Assembly (NCBI RefSeq): GCF_016545825.1
Contig: NC_052614.1
Coordinates: 40,022,072 to 40,086,071 of the forward strand
DNA from: Eucalyptus grandis
Taxonomy: Eukaryota > Streptophyta > Magnoliopsida > Myrtales > Myrtaceae
Direction of reading: 5' to 3'
DNA: 64,000 nt
The position numbers and the translations under genes are program-made. The notes beneath the pieces are model-generated. The model was not told the origin of the DNA. It searched no databases and saw only the letters and a program-made list of their open reading frames with translations. Below, in pieces: positions 24,461-35,500 of the stretch (the stretch's first letter is position 1; the number at the start of each line of letters is the position of its first letter).

Positions 24461-25011
24461 GAGTAGATCACATAAAATCGATAATTAAGAGTGTTGATAG
24501 TGATCAATAATCATTCACACACGAGAATAATTGCACAATTATAGTTGTGAGATATCTCAATTTCTCTATTATGTTCAATATGAGAATGGATGGTGTATCT
24601 AAATAAGATACCCGACACTTGTGGGGCTAGATTTGAAGAATCTTTGTTAAAAAGAGATCATATGTTCAAGATTTGAAGAACCTCAAAACCAATATTACTA
24701 GAAGACATTATATGTTTGTGGTCAAAATTCCAAGAATATCATAATCGATATTATAAGAAAATTAAGCATTTGTAGTCAGAGTTTGAAGAACGCCATAACC
24801 ACTGCTGTGAGGACATCAAACATTAGTGCTCAAAATCTGAAAAATGTTAAAGCCAAATTTTGGAACACGGTACAAGGTTAATGTGATTAGCCCATTTATC
24901 TCTTTTGTGTGTTTTTATTTAAATGCATGAAAATACTTTGGAAACACGTGTATAAGCATTTTTACTTCTGTTGCGATCAGACTTTAATCTTAATTTACTT
25001 ATACACATATG
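24461..25011. other. AT-rich spacer between repeat blocks
   Basis: Loosely repeated words (GATTTGAAGAA, CATAACC, ACATTA) recur about every 50-60 bases between 24620 and 24850, suggesting another decayed tandem repeat. No coding sequence is seen. Confidence 0.35.
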
Positions 25012-25780
25012 CTTGTTTATAGAAAGAAACACTAATGGTGCTCTCTCTGAAACAGGTTCAGAATCAATAAGCAGTTTAATGATCTAAAACTATGTCAGAT
25101 TAATGACCAATTAATGTTCCGAAAACAATTTTAAATATAATAGTCAATTTAAATATTTATAACAGTTATAAAGTTAATACCTAGAATAAAAACTTATAAT
25201 AATTACAAATAAATGTCTAGAATAATGCCTTGTAATAGTTACAGAGTTTTTTTTTTTTTTTTTTTTTTTGGTAAATGTAAGAATATATTGATAAGCTTTG
25301 GACAAATGTACAAAAACGGCACCAAGACTTACACTCTAAATGCGAACAAAAGAGTTAATGCCTTAATTAATGTCTAAAACAGTATCAGAACTTACCTCCG
25401 TTAGAAGTTATGGCTGAATTAATTCTAAAACACTTTTAAAGCATTAACTCTATTTCAAATTCAGAACGCAAATTTTGATACCATTTCAAACACTAATTAA
25501 TGCATTAACTCTGTAACTAATAGAGAGCATTATTCCATATATTTATTTGTAACCGTTACAAGTTTTTATTCTGGGTATTAACTTTGTAACTGTTACAAAT
25601 ATTTAATTTGATTGTTACATCTAAAATTGCTTTGAAGCAAATATTTAATTTGACTACCAATTATATCTGAAATTGTTTTGAAGCGAAGCATTAATTTGAA
25701 ATAGTTTCAGATCATTAAACTACCAATTGATTCTGAAACCATTTTGAAGAGCATTGTTAGTGTTTGTTTCGATAAACAAT
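25012..25780. repeat. Large foldback (inverted repeat), arms about 350-420 bases
   Basis: The left arm 25012-25430 reads in reverse complement as the right arm 25430-25780. Paired landmarks are GTTTAT(A/C)GAAA(G/C)AAACACTAA at the outer ends, TTTAATGATCT(A/G)AAACTAT inside, and (A/C)AGAATAAAAACTT further in. Divergence is roughly one base in five. The left arm is lengthened by a 104-bp T-rich insertion (25247-25350). The outer end overlaps the last readable caulimovirid sequence. Confidence 0.7.
25247..25350 (-). mobile_element. Short poly-T-headed retroposon tail
   Basis: The repeat text TTACAGAG|TTAATGC of sister copies is interrupted here. The inserted piece starts with about 23 T and ends AACAAA before AGAGTTAATG. 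Seen from the minus strand it is a ~80-base sequence with a poly-A tail, flanked by a minimal AGAG duplication. This is most simply a heavily truncated LINE insertion. Confidence 0.55.
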
Positions 25781-26025
25781 CATGATGCCATGTTTTGGAA
25801 CTAAGTCTTGCAAATTGGGTTAATAATTTACAGTTAGAATCCTCATTTGGATTGTGAATGAGGATATCGTTAATGTAAATTTAAGCATTAGCCAGGATGG
25901 GCTGGTAAATCCTTCACATAGCTTTCTAAAAAAAAAGGTGTTTTGAGGCCAAAATAGAGTATTGTCTATTAAAAACATTGATTTCCGATGCAAAATCCAG
26001 TTTTATACTTGACTTCAAAAAATCA
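25781..26025 (-). pseudogene. Endogenous caulimovirid reverse transcriptase, distal fragment
   Basis: On the minus strand short readable pieces of a caulimovirid/Ty3-type reverse transcriptase appear in order: KTGFC, FGLKTP, then IYINDIL, a variant of the YxDD active-site box with Asn for the first Asp. Stops (two in a row near 25980) and frameshifts separate them. The piece continues the domain that breaks off at 29366 on the other side of the inserted LTR, and fades out at the foldback near 25780. It is not functional. Confidence 0.75.
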
Positions 26026-29000
26026 TGTCCCAATCCTCAGACACACGCACATCTCTTACCTTGGTCGATTTTAAAATGTGATATCACAGGACTACATATC
26101 ACCGACCATTTCATTTTTAATAATACATGCGGAAGCAGTTATAAAAATCCCTAGACAATAAAGCAATTGGATATACAAGTAGGACTAGAAACTTGAACCT
26201 GAAAACCAACACTCTTATGTACATATATAACAACTTAGTCATATATGTAATTATACAAGCCATGTTACAAAGGTTGGTTTCTACTCAAACAGGTTCTACA
26301 ATAAAAGTCATCGGATAAGAGTGGAGTCTTAGTTCTCATCAGGATCCTACTTTGGATCATCCTCGGGGTTCTCCTTCAGATACTCCTTTTCGGGTTCTTT
26401 CTTCTCAGATTCTTCATCAGGGTCCTGAAATGTTGTCTCACAACTGGAATGAGACTACGTCTCAGTAAGTTCTACCCCCTAAGACCCGATTAATAAACTA
26501 ATACACTTTAGGGCTGCTTATGCACAATATGAGTTAGATGATTTACCTTGACCTCAAATTCCACCTGCATATTAGCACAGATCAAATAGGCATCAAAGCA
26601 ATCACATCACATCACTAATCGAAACATCGATCAAATCGACCTAGTCGATTACGTCTCAATTAATCATTCACCGATCATTCTATTCAATCAATCAATTCAT
26701 AGTATCAGATTAAAGCAATGAATCACATCAACTCACACTCAAATTAAATTATCGATCAATCGACCTAGTTGATTACATGTTGATCGGATCATTTCTAGGT
26801 CATTCATTTCATCCATATAACCTCCGATAGTAAACTTAGTCACATAGCTCCATTAATGCTCTCGGGCGTCGTTTTCGCCAAGGTGACATAAGTAACGACG
26901 GTCTACATGTGTTCTTTAAGGCGCCGTTTTTGCACAGTGATATTCCTCATCACCAAACCACGCATGTCATAGATCACAGACAGTCTACATGCGTTCTTTA
27001 AGGCGCCGTTTTCGCACAGTGATGTCCTTCATCATTGAACCACGCTTGTCACAAATCATAGGCAGTCTACGTGCGTTCTTTAAGGCGTCGTTTTCGCACA
27101 TTGATATCCTTAATCACCGAACCATGCTTGCCACAAGTCATAGACAGTCTACGTGCGTTCTTTAAGACGCCGTTTTTGCACAGTGATGTTCTTCACCACC
27201 GAACCACGCTTGTCACAAATCATAGGCAGTCTACGTGCGTTCTTTAAGGTGCCGTTTTTGCATAATAATATTCTTAATCACCGAACCACGTTTGTCTATA
27301 CTTCTTACCTGATCGGTCTCAACTAATAGAGTTCTCAGTTCACTCTCATGATTCTCTCCACTTTACAGTTCATCAAGGCATTACTAATGCTAAATAGCCA
27401 TACTTGGCCACCTACCAAATCAATTATTCAATTCCACTCAATTTCAATCAATTAATGAACAATTCCTCAAATTGCATAATCAATTTAATTCAGCACAATA
27501 TGGAGCTCAAATAAATAAACGAACTGCACCACGACAATTAGCACGAAATTCCGGTCACCTGGCCATTCCAAATTGAATTTCCGGAAAATAAATAATTAAA
27601 TAATTAATTTCGAAAATTAATAAATAAATACGATAAATCCAATTTAGGCTGGTAATGCCTAATTGAAACCCGATAAGGGTCGGGAAAAATCCCGAGAAGT
27701 ATTCAATAAATACTATAGGCAATTCTCTAGTTAAGTACACTAATCACCTATTGCACTTAATTAAATCTAATCAACATTTAAGTATAATTAGCAAACTAAG
27801 AAGGCATTAGTGAGAAAAACTCACTTGATTAAAAGCAGGAACCGAGACATCGCAACAGCGACGCGATGATGGCCGAAATCGAGCTTTCGACAACATCAGC
27901 GGGCTTGGATCGGGTCTTGAACTAGGCCCAACAAATCTTAGCCCAACTGAGATTTGTTATTGCTTTTGGGCTGGACCTAAGCTGGGTTGGGCCTGTTGAA
28001 GACGGGCTTCAAAAACTTAGTTGATGGGCTGCTTCTTGGGCTGGGCTTGCGGACTTTGCGGGCTGAACCAGAAAGTTCGTGAGTTGAAGGTGGGCCAAAT
28101 TGTTGTTGTAGAGATGGGCTGAGTTGGGCCGGGGATGCATGGAGAGGGCGCTTGGCTTCTCTGGATGTCGTGGCTGAGTGGACGTAGGGCATGGGAGATG
28201 GAGCAGCTTCGTGGACGGTGGACTGAGCAGAGAGACGAGTAGGTGGGTGAGGGGGTCTCGGTTGTTGATGGCCAACCGAAGGAGCTAGGCTTCTCCTCTG
28301 TTGGTGTTGGTGTCGCACGAAATGAATGAGAGAGAGACTGTCCGGTTGTAATGAGAGAAAGAGAGATGGATAGAGATGAGAGGTGATGGGGCTCCACTTG
28401 GCTTGATATTCCACAACAAATATCTATTTTGTTCCCTAATCTTGGACCAAAGCCATAGCTGTCTTCCACCAACTCTTTGCAGCCCAAAATAACCCCATCT
28501 AGAAGGCTTAAGAGGTCCAAAAGTTAGGTCCTATGGGGTGCTATGAATTTCTTAGCAAAGGCTTCAATTGCACTTAAATTCTCTCTTGATTCACTCTCAC
28601 TTGGCCTCCAAAAAATTCATTTACATCTCAATTATCAAATTGATAATTTTCCTCACTCATACATCCATCATGCATCTCAATTTTGCCACCAAAAACCATC
28701 TTCAGCAATTTCTGCATATAAACGACCTAGCGACAACTTTTTTCCCAAAAAGTGTTGGTTATCAGAAAAATCTTCTGAGACTGAGTCGAAGTTCCTAAAA
28801 TTTATTGTGACAAAACATAATCTTCAATTTTTGAAATCGGACTCAAATTGGCAATTAATTTCACTCGGGCGCGTTTTTAGTGTGACTTAGGCTATTAGGT
28901 AGTTTTTAGAACTTTTTAGGACAAATGACCTGTGGTCGATTTTCTTCGAGCCACGATGAACCCACTCGACACATTGGCGACTCCCAATTGTCGTGAAAAT

Positions 29001-29365
29001 CTCGATAATTCAAATACGGATACAGGGTACCAAAACGACAGTAAAATCAAATTAGTGCCAGTCGACGAGAGTTTTCCAATTTAGTGGAGTCACCCACGAT
29101 CGGTCATTCATTTCAATCAAACCGACCTATCTTTGATCTTAATTCGATTTTTAACTGTGCCGTAATGACCTCTAAAGATGAGCATGGTCGAGAAATCGAT
29201 TCTTAGTCGAATTCTTAAGTCTATCTGTCTTAAAGTCCTTAATAGCTTACCTAGCTAGTCTAGTTATCTCGTGAGTGGCTAACTCAGAAAAAAACACCGT
29301 AGTCGCGTCAATGAAATGCCCAATTTATCTAATCGAAATCAGAACCCGAAAATCTGGATGTCACA
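26026..29365. mobile_element. Solo-LTR-like insertion of about 3.3 kb (Ty3/gypsy type)
   Basis: This block interrupts the caulimovirid reverse transcriptase. Its ends form an imperfect inverted pair: TGTCCCAATCC at 26026 and GGATGTCACA ending at 29365, the TG...CA form of an LTR. The short word TGAT (ATCA on plus) flanks near both ends, but a clean 5-bp target duplication is not visible. No gag or pol frame, primer site or second LTR lies inside, so a solo LTR of a long-LTR gypsy family is the simplest reading. It holds an 82-bp tandem array, and overlapping minus-strand frames at 27977-28520 with no known domain. Confidence 0.6.
26866..27300. repeat. 82-bp minisatellite, about five copies
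   Basis: The word GTTCTTTAAG starts at 26911, 26993, 27075, 27157 and 27239, an exact 82-base period. Each unit also has GCGCCGTTTT(T/C)GCACA and ACCGAACCACGCTTGTCACA. The first partial unit (from about 26866) and the last one are more diverged, as is usual at array edges. It lies inside the LTR-like block. Confidence 0.9.
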
Positions 29366-29990
29366 TCAGGATGGATTTTCAATTGCCAAAATCAAGCTTT
29401 TAGATCAAACTTGGAATACACTTTAGCTTGAGCGAGGTTGGAGAATAAAGAATTCTGATATGGTAGATGAAATTTATCATCTTGCAAGAATTGATTGAGA
29501 GACTGATAATTGATGACCAACCTTATCTTTCCTCTATTTTGCTTGGCTCGTTTATTGACATAAAATGCTTTGCAAGCCCATTAAGAGTCTGAAGGCTTGA
29601 TTAATCCTTGATGAAGCAAATCTAATATTCTTTTTTTGAGCTAAAAGCAAATGTTCTGGATTCATTTTGGAATGACTGACTTTGGTGGGATTGACATCAT
29701 CATTATTTTAAAAATGGAAAATTAAGAAATCAGGATTTTTCCACAAATGATTGGAGCATTTTTGGACAAAGTCTGAATGAGAGTATACACATACTCCAAT
29801 AAGGGTTTGTAGAATTGGATCTAAAATGCTCATTTGAATAGTGAAAAATCTTTGAATGTCTACAAATTCCTGAAATCGCCCATTGAACCGTAGTCCATTA
29901 AGCACAATTCTGAGGTTAGGATTTAAACATTTCTTGCAAATGCCTATTGAAATGTTTTCTTCATAGAGAGCATCATCTCCTTTAAAAAAA
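29366..29990 (-). pseudogene. Endogenous caulimovirid reverse transcriptase, proximal fragment
   Basis: The minus strand reads the N-terminal part of a reverse transcriptase in pieces: NHLWKNPDF near 29740, NPEHLLLAQ near 29665, then FYVNKRAKQ and YSKFDLKA down to FWQLKIHP near 29370. There is a stop just before WACKAF, another inside DLKA-FWQ, and a frameshift near 29630. The frame is cut by the LTR-like block at 29365. No zinc-finger or protease Asp motif is found between this and the coat-protein-like part, so an internal deletion is likely. Confidence 0.8.
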
Positions 29991-31230
29991 ATCTCTTCTT
30001 CCAAGCTCAAAGAGATCTTCTGGTTTACCAATAAAGAATTGGTGGATAACTTGGATCACATGATGAAAATTTGTCTAGAGCAAAAATATCATTTGATCTT
30101 GATTAGAAATAGATCTTTACTAATCTTTTAGGCTTCCAGTGAATCTGCTTATAAACTCGATTCGTATGTTGTATTGGTGTTTAATAGAAAGTGCTTTGTT
30201 GTTAGGCCAAGCATGGAATTCCTGCAATTTATTTGGCCATTTAGAATATGGAATGTTATCAAGCATGAAGTAATATTTTGAAGTTGAAGACTTGTACTCA
30301 GGATTTGAGTCATGAAGGTGTACTACTTCTGGCTCGGATGAATTTGATTCATTCTTTGCTTCATGAGGGTCAGCCATAAAAATAACATGTACACGAGATT
30401 TTGGTATTTGTGGCTCAAGGTTGAAGTAGTTTCAAAAGAGAGGGAATCAAATTCAGAGGTTGATTCAGGTATTTTGCTTGGTGAAATCAAACGGAGCAAT
30501 GGTTGGTATACTTTACCTACCTTGGTCTCGCAGGAAAGCCTCAAGTAGATTTGAGACCATATGAGTAGAGGGAGGTTATGGAAAAGGTTCAAGAGCTGGC
30601 TTCTTTTCTTCGCTAATCTTTTTTTGCTTTTTCATTTCTCTCATACGATTTCGAAGGGTAACAATATCTCTTTGATCTTGTCTTAGAGCTTCGTCAATAA
30701 TTGAACAATTGATGTAGCCCTAGAAGGGCCCACATCCTTTAGAATCGTTTGTTAAGGCTGGGAAAATGGATCTAGAGGAGGAATGAATTTTCCATCCTAT
30801 AGGAGCTAAATTTGTCTTCTCAATTTTTTCATTTCCATTGTTTGATCTTTCAAATAATGATAAGAAGCATATCTTCCAGATTCCATCTGCTGAAGTTTTT
30901 TTGGCATGTCTCAAGTAATTTATTTGTGACCAAAACCGTTTGATCAACCTTCTAGTTGACATGATTAAGACGAGCTTGGACAACTGAAAGCTTGATGTCA
31001 ATTGTCTTGAGAACATTATTTTGGAACAAGGCATTTTCTGACTGCCAATTCAAGATAGCTTCAACTAACTTTCTTTTGCTTGCCATGGTTATCAATATTT
31101 TAAGATTTGGGACCTTAGGGATATGACGAAATCGATTATGAACATCTATAAATTCTTCTAGTGCCGGGAATGAGCCATTAGAATTAGACATTGCCAAAGG
31201 TGGAAAGTTCGAGGATAGGAACATACACAC
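29991..31230 (-). pseudogene. Endogenous caulimovirid coat-protein-like region
   Basis: Upstream of the reverse transcriptase on the same strand lie decayed frames that resemble the capsid part of a caulimovirid polyprotein: ILNWQSENALFQN near 31050, then PNKLQEFHAW and FISRFTGSLKD (30120-30230), and PEDLFELG near 30020. The order after the movement-like part and before the reverse transcriptase fits a petuvirus/florendovirus-type single polyprotein. Several stops and frame changes make it inactive. The assignment is from motif and order, not from a search. Confidence 0.65.
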
Positions 31231-32050
31231 ATATGGAAGGATGGGTGGTAATTCTGGTTTTAGGGAACATAGGGACTAAGGTGTTTTGGGTACCTCAAGA
31301 GGAAATGAATTCTTTTTAACCTATTTATAAATGGGTTTAGAGAATGGTGAAACAACTAGCATTTGAGGTGATGGTTTCTTTCTAGGTGGCAATTGAGGAG
31401 ATGGAGGAGGTTCACATATTTCAGGGGTTTTTTGAGGAGGGTGCGGTCGAGGTGGTTCATATGAGACCATAAATTGGTATTTTTCTACATCTTCATCAAG
31501 AGGTCCGACAGTGGGGTCTTCGTCAAAGTACTTATGGCAAAGTTTATTTTTTGAGCATTTATTTCTTCTAGAAAGCCGATCATCTTCTTTGTCATCTGGG
31601 GGACTTGTGCAGAGCGAGCGGTGACAATCTAGAACAATCATGGATTTTGAATCTAGATAGCCTTTGTCATATGGAACATGGGTTGCAGAGGGCTGCATCA
31701 TGAAAATAGTAGGAAAAATAACATATGTGAACTCTTTCTTTTCCTTGATAAATTTGATGATAATCGTGCCATCTTTCTTCTTGGTGAACTGCGATTCTCT
31801 GAACTAGATGGGCTTAGAGTTCTGGTGAATATTTTCATAGTTAGTTATCTATGTGCTCGGGGAGTAACTTAACTAATTGATTCCGAGAGATCTGTCTAGG
31901 AACATGATACAAGAGGTTTTGTCATTATCAATCAAGATGAATAGTGCATCTTTAGAACTAGGGAAGTTGAGGTTAATGGTATGATTCTGGACCCGGGGTA
32001 TAGCGGCAGAGCCAGCATAATTTGCTATTTTCTTAGTATTAATTCTTTTT
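31231..32050 (-). pseudogene. Endogenous caulimovirid movement-protein-like region
   Basis: The minus strand from about 32020 reads NYAGSAAIPRVQNHTINL and CIMFLDRSL, then after an in-frame stop and frame changes FHDAAL/MMQPSATHVPYDKGY, Cys/His-containing text and a Pro-rich linker (31321-31701). This matches a 30K-type movement protein followed by a linker at the start of a caulimovirid polyprotein. The left end of the viral text lies only about 480 bases from the VPS13 start codon. Confidence 0.6.
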
Positions 32051-32532
32051 TAAAGATAATTTTCTAATGATTTATTTATTCTTTGCGGAATAAATGGGGC
32101 CCCTTCAAAATCGAAATGTGGAAATCGCGTTATTCCAGCCCCTGCCCCCCTCGTGGACGGGTCAAGCGCAGTAGAGAAAAATGGTGCGAAGAGCGAAGGC
32201 GGCACCCATGACGTGAGCTCAACGCCGAGAGAAAACACGCCATTCGACGCCATTCGACGCCACTCTCCACACCGTATCGTCCCAACCGCCTCACGTCCGT
32301 AGTTCCTCTCTCTCTCTCTCTCTCTCCCTGTGCAGTTTCCTTCGACGCGCGCGAAGGGTTTCGTTCGCAATCCGATCGACTCCGTCCGGCGCCGCCCCCG
32401 CCACCGCCATCGGCGATCGCCGCCCCCCGCCGCGCCGGCCGGCCGGCCCCGCCCGCCCGATGGGCGGCACGATCGGAGCGTAGCCCCTCGTCGGTCCCGT
32501 CACCCCGCCGGTGACGAGCTCGATCTTCCGCC
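32051..32532 (+). promoter_or_regulatory. VPS13 promoter and 5' leader
   Basis: GC- and CpG-rich block between the viral remnant and the VPS13 ATG. It has a 10-bp direct repeat (GACGCCATTC, 32239-32262), a CT tract of about 22 bases (32306-32327) of the kind common in plant 5' leaders, and a GC-rich stretch up to the start codon. No clear TATA box is seen, which is common for broadly expressed plant genes. The transcription start cannot be fixed from sequence alone. Confidence 0.6.
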
Positions 32533-35500
32533 ATGTTCGAAGCTCACGTAAGATTCTCTCCCCGCTTCGTTCTAATACTTCGCCTGTCCTCCCTTCCTCC
32601 CCTGCGGGTTTAGTGACGATTGACGAGCTCTGGATCGCGGCACCGTGCTCGATCAAGTCTTTGTTTGACTTGATCACTTGAGTTTCCGAAGCCATTCTCG
32701 AGTGTAAGGTTTCTGAATGTGGCGGCCGCGGAGTGATCGTTGCTGAGCTCGTGTGTTCGGCTGCATTTTGAGGTTTTTTATTTTTATTTTTATTTTTTGG
32801 TACTGTTTATTAATGGAAAAAATGATCTCTGGCGAGATTGGAAGCGTGATCTGGTTGCGGGAACTGATGAGCTTGTTAAAAGCTAGAGACTGGGGAAATT
32901 TAGTGGCTTGTTTGAGAGACGGCCGGTGATGGATGTGAAATGTAGCATTGTTCTTGTCCACGACTGAGCTTGGAGTTTGTCTCTCTCTGTTATAATGTTA
33001 ATTCAAATTTTGTAAGATTATAGCTGTTGTCTTGCCTCAGTTTTAAGAACGCACATACTTGTCTTCCCCAAGCAGGATTGTATATCTTGTCTATTGCTAA
33101 ACAATTTCTTTTCTCCCCGTTTCAAGTCTCCCACTTTTTGCAGTGTAGTCTCCTGTGTTATTAAGCGGGTATGGAATTGTAGCACCGTCTATGGGTGTCA
33201 TAATGGAAATATGTTGTTACAGGTTTTACATTTGCTTCGAAGATATCTGGGGGAATATGTTCACGGGCTGTCAGCTGAGGCTTTAAGAATTAGTGTCTGG
33301 AAAGGTCTGTACCTTCAAGCTTTAGGATAGATTAATATTGCAAACTTTTGGAAGCTTTATCAGAAGCACTTAAAGCTTTTTTGGTTTATAGGAGATGTTG
33401 TGCTCAAAGATTTGAAATTGAAGGCAGAAGCGCTAAACTCACTCAAGCTTCCAGTGACAGTGAAAGCTGGTTTTATTGGCACTATAACGCTTAAGGTAAT
33501 TATTATTGTCAGCCATTGTGCTCTCTTGGTTGCATTCTGCTGTGACATGCCTATGTTTTTCAAGTTATGTCAAGAAATAGATGATATTCAGCTTTTGTGC
33601 TAGCTTTTGAGGCTTTAAATGTTGTTGTTTTGCTATCTTCATTGATGTCGGTTGACCAGTCTCAGCGTTGTATCATGTCATTTATTCTGAAACCTGGTCA
33701 AGGCTGCTTGCTATGATTGAGGCTCGTTGTCTTCATCAATGAAGATAGCTGGTTCCTCATGGAGCTTTATGCCTAGTATCAGGAGACCGATGGATTTGCT
33801 CTGGATGCAAGTCATGAAATTAGCAGATGGTATCATTCTTGATTATGTGGACTCTTGGAACTTGTGAAAGGTTCATTCTCTTCATTGTTTTTTAACTTGG
33901 TGGGAGGTGATGGCCAATAGTTTGCTCATTGTCTTGTTATTTTTCTATCGGGCATTTGAGGGCCTTGTTTGTGTTCATTTTTTCTGTTTATGAACAAAAA
34001 TTCTGTTTTTTTGTTCTCGGTAACAAAAAAAGAACAGAAACGCGTTTGTTTGCGTTTTTGTTCCAAATCTGATTTTTTGTTCCCGGGAACACATTTGGAA
34101 CAGAAACAAGAAACAAAAAAAACTTGTTTCTTGTTTCTGGAACAATTTTTAAGAACAAATTTTCTCTCTCCTATTTTTTTCTTCTCAGCGGTTTTTTTTT
34201 TTTTTGGTTGGGGGGCGGCATGAAGCTGAGCACTTGGTGCATAAGGACCTGCAATGATTATTAACATGCTTTTCCAGCCTATTTGTTCCCACCTAGGGGC
34301 TTGGTTGTTATACTTGTTTGAGTTGAAGTAGTATCAAGATGATTTCTTCTTGCCTCTTCAGTTGAAAGGAGGGCAAAGTGGGAACAAGTTTTGTTGGTAA
34401 CGGGACATACTCTGTAAAATTTAAGGAAACTCAACATATGGATGGATCTAAAGGGTATGCAAATGCCATTATTGTTCTTGGAGTAGTGACCAAGCCAGGA
34501 TTTATTTTTTATTTTTTATTTTTTTTGGGGGGGGGGCAATCATTGACAAACTATGGAGTAAAAACTTCTTTTTACATGAGAACTTTGAATAAACTTATAC
34601 TTGGTAGAATATATGTTTGTTATTAATAAGTTTTAAAAAGAGAAGTCAAGTATGAAAATTTGTAAATTTTTGAACTTGAAGGAGTAGAGAAATATTATTT
34701 TTCTTGATGACTGTTTATTACAATTATGTAAACTATTATAATTTATTTAAAAGAATTTTTGTTGACTAAAATAAACAATATAGGTTACTATGCATATTAA
34801 AGCGTATCTACAATAATGTTAATAAATAATCAAAATTTCTTACAAGAAGAATTATTAAAAGAAAAAGATACCAGATATAATCTAAGAGGATGTAATTTCA
34901 GATAATTCTTTACAAGGACATGACAACTGCAATTTGTATTCCTTTGATTTGATTTACATCTTTCAAATAAAATATAGATATTTTGTCCTAACTTGCAAAT
35001 CAATTCTATGCAGATCTGATGTAATAAAACAGTTGTTCTAGCTATTATTATTTTATTCCCTTTAACACTAGAAAAAGAAGCATGGACGCTTTGTGTATTC
35101 AATAAAAAGAAATTATTTAGAGGCAAAAAATATAAGGATTTCTATTTTTTATTTTTTGGATGAAATAGCATCTTTTATTAGATAACTAAATTACTCATTT
35201 GCCCATTGAATACAACATATAATTGCAATTCACCTCAAGTTAATTGACATGAATTTTGATTGATGGAATTCCTTTAAAAATAGTTTGAGTTTGAAACTTA
35301 ATATGTGATTATTTTTTCATATAGTAGGGATTACTAAATCTTCTTTTCTTTTTTGGGTGGGGCAATGGGATTAACTTATGATTATTTTTTTCTGCATAAA
35401 TCTATGCAATTAATGGAAACTTTTTTTTGGGGGTTAGGGGGTGTTGGGCCCTGCTTTTCCCCTTCCTTCTGTCACTGCTTGTGGATGAAAAAGAAAATGC

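Noticed and set aside
27977..28520. Overlapping minus-strand frames of up to 167 codons as a gene
   Set aside because: They overlap one another in different frames, are Ser/Pro/His-rich without a domain, and lie within the LTR-like block.
26026..29365. A complete LTR retrotransposon
   Set aside because: No second LTR, primer site, polypurine tract or gag/pol text lies inside; a solo LTR fits better.
32130..32695. Minus-strand frames of 134 codons over the VPS13 promoter and exon 1
   Set aside because: They are Arg/Gly/Glu-rich translations of a GC-rich leader and CT tract, opposite a well-supported start codon.
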